Shown: in pieces, positions 1 to 24,600 of the stretch
Layout of the letters: every line of letters starts with the position of its first letter
Numbering within the stretch: the first letter of the stretch is position 1
DNA from: Oopsacas minuta
Lineage: Eukaryota; Porifera; Hexactinellida; Lyssacinosida; Leucopsacidae
Direction of reading: 5' to 3'
Assembly (NCBI GenBank): GCA_024704765.1
Contig: JAKMXF010000303.1
Span: 329,897 to 393,896 of the forward strand
Length of the DNA stretch: 64,000 nt
The notes under the pieces: generated by a model
Told to the model about the DNA's origin: nothing
The model's input: only the letters and a program-made list of their open reading frames with translations
Database searches by the model: none
Translations under genes and position numbers: made by a program

Positions 1-129
1 ATAGCCATTTTTTCAAAAATTATATATTTGATCCCAAGTTATTATTAATTCATGCGTTTACTCTTTTGTGTAAAAATGACGCAGGATCAGATTCATCATT
101 TCCTGCGGGCTTTAAAAAAAGCCAGCTCG

Positions 130-468
130 CTACGAAGCCTCCCAGAACCTGCGTCGGTCACTTTCCTCACGGAAAAATCGCAATGCATACGCATCAGATG
201 GACATTGGGCGGAATGATTCCACCAAAACAATGCCCACTGTATACGTAGATCATCGGCCTTGACCCTCTTAGCACGTAGAATGGGCCGCATGGAACGTCG
301 CGATCGTCGCCCCCTTGCAAAACGTTTCCATTTTGCAAAGAGGCGAGCGACCTGCTCACGTTCATGTTTCTCCCTTTCCACGTCTCCGAGAATCTTGATT
401 AAGGCCTCCCGATTCTGGGGATGCTGAGCGATAGAGATAAAATTTTTGAGTTCTTCAATTTGTGACAT
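130..468 (-). CDS. Hypothetical arginine-rich protein, possible first exon at the window edge
   Basis: I do not recognise this protein. The open frame starts at ATG 468-466 and gives 112 residues. The first part looks helical and charged, and it is followed by a strongly basic stretch around residues 45-70 (RGRRSRRSMR). Its base composition is clearly richer in G and C than the surroundings. A plausible splice donor (GTATAC) lies near 247-252, so only about the first 73 residues may be coding, with the rest spliced to an exon outside the window. A second minus-strand frame (96-365) overlaps it and is probably a shadow. It could also be a fragment of a mobile element. Confidence is low. Confidence 0.3.
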   Translation of the reverse strand: MSQIEELKNFISIAQHPQNREALIKILGDVEREKHEREQVARLFAKWKRFARGRRSRRSMRPILRAKRVKADDLRIQWALFWWNHSAQCPSDAYALRFFREESDRRRFWEAS

Positions 469-835
469 TACTCGTTATGCTATTGCTATATACAATGCAT
501 TTTATATGATATTTTCTTAGAGAATATGCATAACAGAGTATGTGCATACTCGTATTTACGTAATTTCTACTACTTGGGTGGTATAAACACCATGTTATAG
601 CTTTACTTAGATACAATAGTGAATGTATTTTTAGCTCTAATAATATCTTTTACACTTACTATACTAGTCTTATACAATATTTATTTGCTCCTTTTGACCT
701 TTCTATCCGAGATGTACAGAACTGGACAATGGGCTTGATTGATCACTTGATAATCTCCATGCTGTACCCCAGTCTTGAGTTGAAATTATCACACCTTTTG
801 ACTTATTTTTTATTGTTTGTTAACAGTTTAAAGAA

Positions 836-893
836 GGTGTTGTCTTAAGACAAGGCATAGCTTAACTGATGAGTCCTAGCGGGACGAAACACC
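836..893 (+). ncRNA. Hammerhead ribozyme candidate 1 (type III layout, weak stem III)
   Basis: The conserved core is complete: CUGAUGA at 866-872 and GAAA at 886-889. Stem II is GUCC 873-876 paired with GGAC 882-885 around a short loop. Stem I is UUAAG 845-849 paired with CUUAA 861-865. The trinucleotide just 5' of stem I is GUC 842-844, the canonical cleavage site, so cleavage is predicted after C844. Stem III is short: G842-C890 and U841-A891. Alternatively GGUG 836-839 could pair with CACC 890-893 across a bulge. Known genomic hammerheads of Penelope-like elements and retrozymes also have a minimal stem III and act as dimers. Activity is inferred, not shown. Confidence 0.6.
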
Positions 894-1489
894 ACTATAA
901 TATGTATATATTCAAAAAATATATTTTATGAATCTTTAACTTCAATTATCTCAAAACTATGTTTTTCGCCATATAGTCTATTGTTTTTTGAAGACTAATT
1001 CTTGTGCTCTGAAAATTTTGGGGAAGCATTTATACAATGTTATCTAAAATCTGGACCACATTTGGAATGAATGAACGAATAATTTTCATGATATCCCACC
1101 CTAAGTCATGCGGACTCCGGTTTTTAGCCTATTTTTACCAAACCTCCCTTCAACCGTTAATATCTTCTTATTGGAGCGGTATTTGGGCCTAATTGTGGTC
1201 CAGAAATTAGAACTACATATGGTAAGCATATATAACAATTTATAGGTCTTAGGCAATAGTCCTTCTTCAAAAAACATTAGAAAATATGTCCCGAACTTTA
1301 ATGTTACGCCTATGGGAGGACTTTTGCCACCTTTTCATGCCCAATTCGTAATACACACTAGATACATCGGGGTTTATGATTATTATCTCTTAGTTTGGCA
1401 AGTCCAACGAACTGGAATACATTAAGGAAGTAGAATAGCATATACTTTAGAAAATAGCCCATACCGTAATACAAAGTTCGCGGCAAGAC

Positions 1490-1905
1490 TCCTTAATAAC
1501 ATCATTGTTGATTATGATAACGAAATAGAGCGACTGAAACAAGGATTGGATATAACGAAGCTGAAAAAGAACAGGATTAACGAAGAACGACAGAGAAAAT
1601 GCATAGAAAGGCTGGTAAGTGGATATTTGACCCCATTGGAATTTCTTGAAATATGAGTGAGTAACTCACATTGTACTTCATTAGAAACCGAAACTTAAGT
1701 ATCAGTTCAAATGATTCTGATACTTCGGAAGAAGTTGCGGATAGAGACATATGTGTAGTTTGTCTCCAACCAAGAGACAACATGTAGATCTTTAAACCAT
1801 GCAAGCATGCTAATTCCTGCACCCATTGTAGCGAGATCATTGAAGAAAAATAATCCCCTATGTCCTACCTGTAGAAGCATTATTGTGTCAATATTTACAA
1901 ACTGT
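1490..1905 (+). pseudogene. Decayed RING-finger (C3HC4) gene
   Basis: A charged helical segment is encoded around 1500-1612 and is followed by a consensus splice donor (GTAAGT, near 1615). A second segment from about 1700 encodes a RING finger: CVVCLQPRDNM, then PCKH, CTHC and, in another frame, CPTCRS. The spacing matches C-terminal RING domains of the IAP/MUL1 class of E3 ubiquitin ligases. The frame is broken twice: an in-frame TAG follows DNM near 1786, and a one-base shift occurs near 1850 before the last CPTC pair. I infer a dead copy of a short coiled-coil plus RING protein. The parent gene is not in this window. Confidence 0.6.
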
Positions 1906-2379
1906 TTCTAAGTTATTATCTTCTAAAATCTCATACCAAAATACATATACACTCACCACAGCAATATTAGTGAATTCGAAACGCTAGATTTCGTACAGCC
2001 GCGCTGACGGAAGAAATTCACACAATTCCATTCCATTAAGTCTATCATAAAGTAGTTTGAATGTATTCAAATTAGATAAACAATCTAATTTGTATCTAAT
2101 TTGAGATTATATGATGAATTCCATTTATGGTCTGAAGTATATTCTATAAAGGTTTATATATTTGCAGCAGATAAGCTACGTAATCTAATCAGAGCCTTTG
2201 TTCAGCTTTGTATACAATACATAACGTATTCAACAAAAGAAGAAATTTACAAAATTTGCATTCTTAAAATATTGTAGGGTATGCTTGTGGGATTCAGTAA
2301 AGACTATCACAAAACTAATGCAAATTCGTAGTATATAAATTGAAAAAATTAAACGAAGTGTAAAAATTATATTCAAAGT

Positions 2380-2676
2380 ATGACTTCATCTTACAGTACT
2401 AATACAACAATAGGACATGGTACGATCTGGGAAAATGAGAATTTGAGGACATTAGTGATCGTACTAAGTTCAACCGTTACAGTCATTCTGTTAATCTGGT
2501 GTACACTGTGTTTCGGATCTATTCTGGTGGGACTAGTGTTCTTCAGAAGACAATCTAGGTCTAAAGTAAATGGAGCACGCAAGTCGTTAATAGAGGTGGA
2601 AAACAAGAATCCTAGAGTCTCAAAAATTGGCAGAAAAGATACTGATTCGAAGAATGGAAGTGAAACATCCAAATAG
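2380..2676 (+). CDS. Small single-pass membrane protein candidate
   Basis: This is an uninterrupted 98-residue frame. Residues 1-25 are polar with two possible N-glycosylation sites. A hydrophobic stretch at about 26-55 (VIVLSSTVTVILLIW and on) is long enough to span a membrane. The remaining tail is basic and polar, beginning FFRRQSRSK. This arrangement suggests an outside N-terminus and a cytoplasmic tail of about 40 residues, without a cleaved signal peptide. I recognise no family. It lies between the RING pseudogene and the end of the minus-strand collagen. The opposite strand is also open here, which weakens the case. It could instead be a fragment or last exon of a longer receptor. Confidence 0.4.
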   Translation: MTSSYSTNTTIGHGTIWENENLRTLVIVLSSTVTVILLIWCTLCFGSILVGLVFFRRQSRSKVNGARKSLIEVENKNPRVSKIGRKDTDSKNGSETSK

Positions 2677-3514
2677 GATAAAGACTTGAATTAGATATTT
2701 TAGGATAACTGCTATCCAACTTCAACATTCTATTAAATTAGTCCTTCAAATTCCCTAGAATTACAGCTATTAGCTATTTACGTACGTCAGTGTCTCCAAA
2801 TTACAAATATTAAAGAGTACAGTTATTTTATCAGTTATAAAGCAATGTTGTAAATTAACCAAACTATTATAATATACGTAGTGACTTGTCCTCAACGGGT
2901 TCCATGGGTAAGAAAGTACGTATAAAGAATCCAAATTCCAATTTCAAGATTTGCATATATAAATATTGTTGTTTATGATTTAATGGAATTAATCAAATAT
3001 GAATTATCTACATATACTGCCTTGAAGGCGTCGTTAAGTAAGGCTAAACTGCTAAAGTATACCTAGAGGCATAAATCGCAGAGTTAATCGAGAATCTACG
3101 AGTCTAAGGCTCGTGAATAATTGAAAATTACCTTAACTAATCAACATCGTTTTCAGTCAATGCTAGAAATAACATTCTCTTATTACAATTCAGGTCAAAT
3201 GTTAACTTGAAAATATTATATTATTAATATAAGAGTAGACTCTAATGCAGTCATCTTCTAAAGAACTTATTATAAAACAATGTACGTATTATTGGGTTAC
3301 TTATTTAAATTTTAAACATCAATACTAAATAACATTAACAATTACAGAATACAAGAATATCACATTAATACGCTATAAGTTCACACAATTAATAATTGTA
3401 TGAAAAACAGTTGAGAATTGCAGTAAAGAAATGCCGAAGCTATGTACAAACACATAAAAATGATGATAATATTATCATTACTATAATAAGAATAATAGTG
3501 GCAGGATTTTAACG
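2677..3514. other. AT-rich intergenic stretch with a small dispersed-repeat remnant
   Basis: No convincing gene is visible. Around 3090-3120 there is a short GC-richer piece containing GTCTAAGGCTCG, which resembles the ends of the dispersed repeat family seen at 29400, 42450 and 63815. The part just before 3515 is the likely 3' untranslated region of the minus-strand collagen. Confidence 0.4.
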
Positions 3515-15003
<11,489 letters not shown>

Positions 15004-15699
15004 GGCGCTATCTCTCTCGATTGTAAACGGTTAAATGTCGGATTTTCAGTCTGTTCGAATAGATTCAGTATATATTCATTCCCTTATTGATCCAGGAAAA
15101 GTTCTAAGAGGATTTGTGCTTTAGTTGAGAATATATGATTACTATAAAATGATAATAAATGAAAATATAAAAATTATAAAATAATTTATTAATTATCAAA
15201 TTCCCTATTTTATATTTTCAAATAAATTCTACAAAAGTTGTTCTATCTCTCTCCCGTATGACATATAAGTATAGCATACTACTCGTTACATTCGAAATAA
15301 CAGATTCCAATGAAAAACTAACCTTTTAGTGTCCTTCAATACAAGTAGGAATCTTCATAATATAATACTGCATAGTAGTCCACTGTAATGGATGAATAGA
15401 GCTGATACTCAATACAACTCGACAGAGGCAATATATTAATATTGTTAATCTTTGTCTAGTATACTGACTCTACTATATACTATAGTTGGAGGCATATTGA
15501 GTTACTTGATACTGAGCTTATAAGTTTTACTAGAACATTTGTACTGAATAGTAGATACTACTAATACTTGAGTACATTCAAGAAATTGATCAACTGTATA
15601 CGCAGACTTAAATATCGCTCTTCTACACGAATAGATGTCCATTTAGATCTTACACTGATAGAAAAATAAAACATAGAAACGTAGGAGAACCTCTCCAAG
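15004..15699. promoter_or_regulatory. Shared 0.7 kb region between two divergent collagen genes
   Basis: The two start codons (15003 on minus, 15700 on plus) face away from each other with 696 bp between them and no other gene. Both promoters must lie here or very near. TATATATTC-like and TATATACT-like tracts occur near 15070 and 15470, but neither can be called as a TATA box with confidence. Co-regulation is inferred from geometry only. Confidence 0.5.
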
Positions 15700-18600
15700 A
15701 TGAGTGCAATGAAGAAATTTAGGTAACTTTCTTTTATTTAAATTAATATCACTACTGAGACGTTAATGCAAAATTTAAATGTTGCATTTCCTTTGTACTC
15801 CATATTATAACCAGGGTTCTGAATTCTATTGAGAGTATTTACCAACCATTCAAATATGAAATTCTTTTCTTGCTAATATTTTGAGGAGTATAATTAACTA
15901 TGTGTGTGTACACCCTATGTGTGTTGCAAAGTGATATTACAAATATTAGTGTCTCTTTTGAATCATTTCAAAAAGTTATACCTTGATAATAGCGTTATAA
16001 ATCTTCCAAAATTATCCTCTGTTATTTGTAAACTTTGGGCTAATATGCTATGTACTTTAGAGAAGTCAGTCATGTAGTGCAAATAACTTCAAATATATTC
16101 CATTAACTAATGATATACATACTATAGTCTGCTAATTCATGAAATATAGATAAAATACATAATATTTGACGTCATAGCAAATATAGAAAATATCTTAATT
16201 CTTCAACAATTATCAATTTATCATTTTTATTCATTTTAGCACTCAAAATGTATTAATTGTGATCTTCACTATTTTCGGTGTAACCTTCGGTCAGAATCTC
16301 TTCCCAGTTTCACCAGTAAGCGGTATGTGAAATAATACAGTATATTAATTAAAATCTTGTATATTCTATTTTAACTACTTATATGAGGCCTCAGGCTAGA
16401 ACGCCTCGAGTTGCAAATATATATATATATGATGAATTCTATATTGAATTGTTCAATGTAAAACATGGCGATAATATAAACATACGAGATATTGCACCTC
16501 GAGATATCCTTTATTATCCAAATTAACGGTCCCTTTGGTACTATAGTTAGTTAAGTCATATTTACATAAGTTCATCAAAATAAACTATAAATTTACATAT
16601 GAGTATAAGAAATTGAAAATGCAATATTCGGATTCAATATACTTGACCAGACCTATATTGCCATTGAGGACAAGTCTCTACGTATTTTTTGATATTTCCA
16701 TTATTTGTTTACATTATATTCACAAAAACAACAATAAATATATATATATATGATAAACTTGAAAGTGCGAAATTCGGAATCATACTTGATTACCTCACAA
16801 ACAAACAAACAAACAAACAAATTAACAACAATCGAGATTCAATCAATATATACAAAACTAATCTCATTATTAAGTGTCTAAATAAAATAGCATCATGACA
16901 GGCATGTTTGTAGGTTAAATCGAAAATTGCTTATCTACGTCAAAATTGTATATGTTAGATTCTAAAGGACCGAGTGGAACAAGTAGCACCTACTTATTAG
17001 TAGCTGCACTAACTTTAATTTGTAATTAAATATTTTTCACACTTCAGGCTATTCGGAGATATTCCCCAGTATACTACAAGGTCAACTCCCGGAAGGAGTG
17101 ACGAGGACTAATTTGGGTTTGTGTACTTGCTGTGCCGGTTGTTTCGAAGAGAACGCATACAGTATCGATGGGAATTTGGCAAGTGTATCTGGTATAGCGG
17201 GTAGAAATTTCCCAACTAATTTCTTACTAACTGGATCAATCAATTTGAGGAATGGACTGAGAGGGCCTCTACTTACAGTCTCACAACGAGGAGCTAGTAG
17301 ATCAAACAGGTTCATCTTCACAGTAGGAGACCTCCCAACAGTCCAGTGGGGATCAAATCTATTGACATTTCCAAATGTAGATTTAGCACGAAGTGACTGG
17401 GTTGTATTCGGTTTGGAAGTAACTGGTAACAGTATCAGGCTGTGTACCCGTGACGCTGTCTCAGAATCAAGGAGTGTGAGCGGTCCGTTAAATTTTCTGA
17501 CATCCTCCAGCGATCAAACATTTGTTAATATTGCGAAAGATTCATTGACATCTCAAACAATTGATTCTGTTTCCGTGAGTTATTTCATTCTAGCACTGCA
17601 GTGTTGACTATTAACAATTTGTTCTAGTGAATCAGGTTGCAAAATGCAACTTGCAGTAGAATAATTCATTGTTGATAATAAATTGAATATCAAATTATGA
17701 TGGTAAAGTTTTACATATATAAATTTGCAGGTCGATATTGGACAGATTAGCATAATCCCAGGACAAAGTTGTGATAATCTTGGTACATATATTCAAATTG
17801 TTGATCAACCATGCGGCACTTGTCCACCAACGAATCCATTCATCTCTGCAGTACCAGTTCCGACAACTCCTGTACCAACTGCGGGCCCAACAAACGTGAG
17901 TTAGATTGACATTAACTACGAAATATTACAAGTAATTTATAAATTACGAAGATGTAACAATGTGCAGTATATACTGCATTAAAAATGATATACAGTCGAA
18001 ATCGTTGTATTTGTCCATTTGACTACATTGCTTAGACTACAACAAACCAATAGACAAAACTCGGATGATGCATATTTTAGTTATTCATATTCACACTAGA
18101 ATAGTAAAATATGCTATGCTACCATGTAAATATTTGAATGAACGAAGTCAAGAGACAACATGATCCGAACATATGGGAATCACGAATAAAACAATCTATA
18201 CAGAGGTTTGTCGACAAAAACTGATGAGATAAAAACCCGGTGTTAAAACCAGATTTCGACTGTAATCTATGTCTGTAATTCGTGTAACAATCAGTGACGT
18301 TGCGTCTTGAGCAAGTAGAGTCTAGACCCCTAAAATTATATTCGGGCAAACCCAGTAATATGAAAATATTTTATGGGACGCTTAGCTTCTGGGTTCTACT
18401 CCTAGAATTTCAAAGCTACACGACACGACGCATGATACATTATTAATATATTATAAATATATTTCTTCCCTCTATGTCAAATGGATCTACAGCTAGTGAC
18501 AAATCCTGTAAGTGCAGTTATTAATACCTGTATTCATAAAATAGTATTCAAATCTCTAGTATTTATGCAAACTAACATTATTGATATTCGCAATTAATTA

Positions 18601-21600
18601 CAATTTGTATTTAGCCATTCGTGTTGAAAGGAGATAAAGGAGAAGCAGGTGACCCCGGACGTGGAATTCCCGGACCGGACGGAGCTCCCGGAGTATCTGG
18701 ACCACCAGTAAGTTAGATATTTCCTACAGATAACTTCAGACACAATTTTATTAAATATTGACATATTAATAATCCTTAAATTTATAGGGAGGTATTGGAC
18801 TTCCTGGAGTTGCCGGAAGACCTGGATTCAATGGACAGAAGGTATGTGTACTTATGAAACTTATTATTATATAAAGAATACAGTTTTATGAATAAATAAC
18901 ATGTGTTTTTAGGGTGAATCAGGTAGAGTTGGTGAGGCAGGATCAGATGGTCCCCCGGGTCCTCCTGGATACTTTGTTGTAAGTTACACACCAAATAATA
19001 CATACAAAATACTTCATTAACAGATCTGTATAATATTGTAATAATTATTTTAATAGGCCGATAGCACTGGCCAGCTCAAAGGTCCTGGATTACAACTGAA
19101 TATTCCCTGTCAAAAGGTAATTAAATTCATAAATATTATAAATCAGATTTGATAATTATAACTGTAAATAATTAAATAAGTAAATAATGATTCGCTCTAT
19201 AGGGAGATACTGGATCAAAAGGACCAACAGGATCACAGGGATCACGTGGACCTCCAGTGAGTATTGTGTATATTTATTGTGTATGTATTTCATTAAATAA
19301 TATCTTAGCATAATTACTAAATTTATAGGGGCAATCTGGGCCGGAAGGACCTCCAGGTGAACAAGGATCCAGAGGTTTTCAGGTAAATAAACGTATATTC
19401 AATCTCTCGTATCAATTGTATTAACAGTTGTATATTGTATAGGGGTTGAGAGGATTACCCGGACAATTAGGAAACCAAGGAGATATCGGTCCACAGGTAA
19501 GCTAAATAATAAATAATTAAACAACACATAAGAGAATATTTTATAATAATACTTACTTAGGGCGAGCAAGGAAGGCAAGGAAATCCAGGTCCACCAGGTC
19601 CACCAGGAAATACTGTAAGTTGACATTACTACAGACCGTTTATTAGAATATAAATTTAGAATTAATTATAAATACATTTGATAGGGTGGACAAGGAGTAA
19701 GGGGTCGTCCTGGTGCAATGGGATCTAAAGGTCCCCCAGGTAATCCGGGAGATACGGGAACTGCAGGATCACCAGGAGAGTTTGGAGAAAAGGTATGAAA
19801 CTAGAATTTTAACAACATATGATTTGTGTAAACAGATTATAATAGTATGAATGTTTAGGGAGAAAAAGGAGAGGACGGTAATGTTGGATCCACTGGAGAA
19901 CAGGTAGGTATACTGAAATAGAAAAGTATATCCTTATTAGAATGAAATATTATTGCAACACATTTTAGGGTGAGCCAGGTCCATTAGGACCAACTGGAGC
20001 TTCAGGCTTTCAAGGAATTCGCGGACCCCCAGGACCAGCTGGACCATTTGGTGATAAGGGTGAGAAGGGGGAATTTGGACAAACAGGAGCTCCAGGACCT
20101 CCAGGAAATGGTGGAACACCAGTACGTTACAGATAAAATGTTGTGTATTTGATAATACATAATTGAATATACTAATGCTTTTGTAGGGTATATTGGGTCA
20201 ATCTGGAACAGAAGGTGATAAGGGATCAAAGGTAAGTATCAAATTGTTTGTAATTTAGAATATGATTGAATTACAAAGTTATTATCAATTCATTAATCTG
20301 GTAGGGAGACAGGGGGTCACAAGGACCAACTGGACCATCAGGAAGAGATGGAACACCTGTAAGAACAATTACATAATGAACAAATACCCACTATAGCAAT
20401 ATAATATTATATTTTCACTGTTTAGGGTGCACAAGGTGAAACTGGTCTGAAAGGAGGAAAGGGTGAGAAAGGACCCCTGGGCAGAAGTGGCCCAGTGGGA
20501 ATACGAGGACCTGAAGGAAATAAGGTAAATTAACTCCAAATGATTGTAACTTTGAAATACAACCTAATTATTTATCTTATCTTAGGGTGCTAGAGGACCA
20601 CAAGGACTCCAAGGGCCTAAGGGCGCTAAGGGTACAGAGGGGGTTGAAGGAGCCAAGGGAGATAGAGGAGAAAAAGGAACTCAGGTATGAAGTTGTATAT
20701 AAACTTTATAAATAGAATATTCTGATAATTAGAGTCTCCTGTTATTCGTACCAACTATCATGTATTCATAATTCAAATTTCAAATGCGAGTTTTGCATAG
20801 GGTATAACTGGTGAGACAGGAATACCAGGAAGAGATGGATCAACAGGACCTAGGGTAGGTTTCTACAATAGTAGTAAGACTGACTTGTGGATACATATAT
20901 GTTATAAATATACACTCTAGGGACAACCAGGTCAAACTGGACCTATTGGTTCACCTGGCACAGCAGGAAGAGATGTAAGTTTAATATCGCGATTTATGAA
21001 TATAAGAGTAAGAAATTAGGACATATGTACATTTATGCAAATAATCTCATATACAGGGACCACCTGGTGAGCAGGGTTATACTGGTAATCCTGGAGCCAA
21101 GGGAGGAAGAGGACAGATTGGTATCAGAGGACCACAGGGTCCTAAAGGAGATCGTGGTTTCAAGGGACCTCCTGGTAGACCTGGTGACTCAGGACCAACG
21201 GGATCATTGGTGAGAATGAACACGAGTATAATTACTACAAACTTGATATTGTTATTGACATATACTTATATTATCTTATAGGGAGAGAGAGGTCTCAGAG
21301 GTAATGAGGGTGCTCAAGGAGCACAAGGTTTAAAGGTATAGTACTATGCACTGCTTATAGTATGAAGCATTTTATTCGTATATATTCTGTAGGGAGACAA
21401 AGGATTGCAAGGACCTATAGGACGACAAGGAGAATCTGTAAGTAATCATATCCTGTAACAGAATAGGTTATATTGTAGTGTCAATGATGCGTTCTATAGG
21501 GACCTAAAGGTGTACCTGGATTTACAGGAGAGATGGGAGCTTTTGGACAGAGCGGTGATACCGGTGAGGATGGTCCTAAAGGAGGAGTAGGAGAGAGAGG

Positions 21601-24600
21601 AGAAGTTGTAAGTAACTATATTAACCACATATAATATATATTATATTTGGGATCCTTTGTGACAACACTATTAATATTGTTTATTAATGTATAGGGTAGA
21701 GCTGGTCTCGATGGACAACAAGGAACAACAGGTCAAAAAGGTGACAAGGTAAGCTCTCTTTTATTATTTACTGCATCAGTTCTTACGTAATATTTAATAT
21801 TACATTTATAATACCTAGGGTACTAAAGGACAATCAGGTGCCACGGGTATACAAGGTGCTGAAGGTAGACCAGGAGTAGTCGGTATAAATGGTATCCCCG
21901 GTGTACAGGGACTTGACGGGCTGAAGGGAGAACAAGGTCCCTTAGGACCACAGGGAGTACGAGGCCCACTTGTGAGTATTTTAGATACAATTCGCATTTC
22001 ATACATTCATGTATCAATTTTATTAAATTATTGTTAGGGCGATCAAGGACCTGTTGGAGCTCCTGGACCAAAGGGAATACAGGTGAGTATGTTAGAAAAT
22101 TTCTATACAAATACAACTGTGTACAACAGAGTTTTATTAGAAGTTTTTCATATAAATATACTCTTGATACACATATGTAATATATAATAACATTTATAAC
22201 TTAGGGAGCTACTGGGCGCGATGGAGAAACAGGGGAAACAGGACAACAAGGCCAACAGGTAAATGTGGTTGCAATCATGTATATAGTTATATGACTGCAG
22301 AATATATAACAAACTGTCATAAATCACAATAGGGAGAACGAGGAGTTTCCGGAGCTCCTGGAGAGAGAGGTGATACCGGATTAGCTGGAGTATCTGGTAC
22401 CCAGGGTACTGATGGAGGTCCTGGAGAGAGAGGATTGAAAGGAGATAAGGGACAAAAGGGAAGAGAAGGAAATCCAGGAGATGTTGGAGAGAGGGTATGT
22501 ACAAATAATAATAATAAATCAACTTTTAGAATGCATAATTATACATTTTTCTTACAAGAAATTTTTTAATAATAGCTTCACTTAAGTTTACACATATTCT
22601 AGGGTGCTGAGGGACCTGAAGGTGATCCTGGAGCGAGAGGAACTGATGGAATGCCGGTAAGTATGCTTATATTATATAGATGAAGATACAGTATTATATT
22701 TACTACATTTAGGGAGCCCCAGGTATACAAGGTTTAACTGGAGCAAATGGTCCAAGAGGAGATAACGTGAGTATAACTTATTAGAATATCAATAATTATA
22801 TATAATATACTGCACTATAATTGTTTCTATAGGGTCCTCAAGGTCCTAAAGGAGACCAGGGTGTGACAGGAGTTGATGGAACACCTGTAAGTTAATGAAT
22901 TTTATATATTAATAATATAATATAGAACATATGATTAATCTAACTTTATTCTCAGGGACTGTCTGGCATTATAGGACAATCAGGAATAGACGGATTAAGA
23001 GGAGAACAGGTAACGTTACTGTCTATTAAGTAATAATTATAATAAATATTTCTATACATTACATTCAAATTAGCCTGTGGTTATAGTGCCGGAAACGGCA
23101 GGCAGGGTAGCCACTTCCTTTAAATTAACACCGATATTATAACAAAGTATTACACAATTGTATAAACAAATATTCCAATCAATTAGGGAGAGAAAGGCTT
23201 TATGGGTGCAATAGGGCCTACTGGTCCCCCCGGAGAAAAGGTGTGTTACATCTCTATGATATATTTGATAGTCAATCTTCTCATAGGATAATACGATAGA
23301 GATTAATTTTGTAATTGTATAGGGTGCACAAGGGGCAGACGGGTTACCAGGAAATCAGGGATTAATTGGTAATAGTGGTGCTCCTGGCGCTATTGGTGCT
23401 GACGGACCCCCGGGTCCTCCAGGAGGACAGGGATTCAATGGAGATGTTGGTAGAGAAGGTGATTTAGGACAGAAAGGAGAAAAGGGAAGTCCAGGAGTTG
23501 GAGGTCCACAAGGTACGAGAGGAGAACGTGGAGAATCTGTAAGTTTAATTAAACTAACAGTAGTATTACACTAGTATATATAATTCTAGATCTCTATTGG
23601 AATAACGATTCATTGACAGAGATAATGGTTATATTGTAACTTTAGGGTAATCCAGGCGCTAAAGGTGACAATGGACAAAGAGGACCTACAGGAGCAGCAG
23701 GAGCTCCAGGTAGTTCAGGTGCACCGGGTCCAATTGGAGAGACTGGGCCACTCGGACCACCAGGACAGCCCGGCCCATCTGGATCAGATGGAGACAGGGG
23801 AGACCTAGGAGAGCCAGGAGCTAATGGACAGCCTGGAAATGACGGAGTTCCAGGAGATATCGGGCCTAAGGGTTTCAAGGGTAATACTGGACCATTTGGT
23901 AATCAGGGACCAACGGTAAGTTAACCTGAACATGAGTTAGCTAAAATATTCAAATAAAACTTCATTTAATATATTCAATATAGGGAGAACGTGGTTCAGA
24001 CGGTGATACAGGTCCTAAGGGTGACAAAGGAGCAAAGGTATGTATGAACAATAATAATTAACAAACTATCATAATACAATAAAATGAATTTGATGTAAAT
24101 GTAGGGAGCAGTAGGACCAACTGGTATTACTGGTAATGCAGGAGTTCAAGGAGATTCTGTAAGTATAATTATTACTATTTCAATACGAAGGGGTATATCC
24201 TGTTATTCAATATATGTTAATAGGGATCACAAGGACCAAAGGGAGATTCAGGATTCCCAGGTACCAAGGGAGAACAGGTAAGAGAGTAAAACCTTAACGT
24301 GTTGTAGAAAATAATTCAAAAATTAAACCTAATGTTTGTAGGGAATCTTGGGAGAACGAGGTATAGAAGGTCAACGAGGAATAGCCGGTCCACCGGTAAG
24401 TACTCAATACAAATAAAGTAGTTATTATGAGAAATATTGATGTATATGTTTACATAGGGACCTAGTGGACCTGAAGGTGATCAAGGTGTACAAGGAAATC
24501 GAGGATCAAAGGTAAGGTGTCCGAATTTAAATATGCTTCAATAATTTATTGACAATTTGATTCAATCTATGTATTTAGGGTGAAAGAGGTGACCCTGGTA

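Noticed and set aside
18221-18260. CTGATGAG resembling a hammerhead core
   Set aside because: No stem II and no GAAA follow at the right spacing.
23642-23878. Pro/Gly-rich minus-strand frames across the plus collagen
   Set aside because: They are antisense shadows of Gly-X-Y exons, as are similar frames at 21815-22116, 19937-20229 and 22148-22522.
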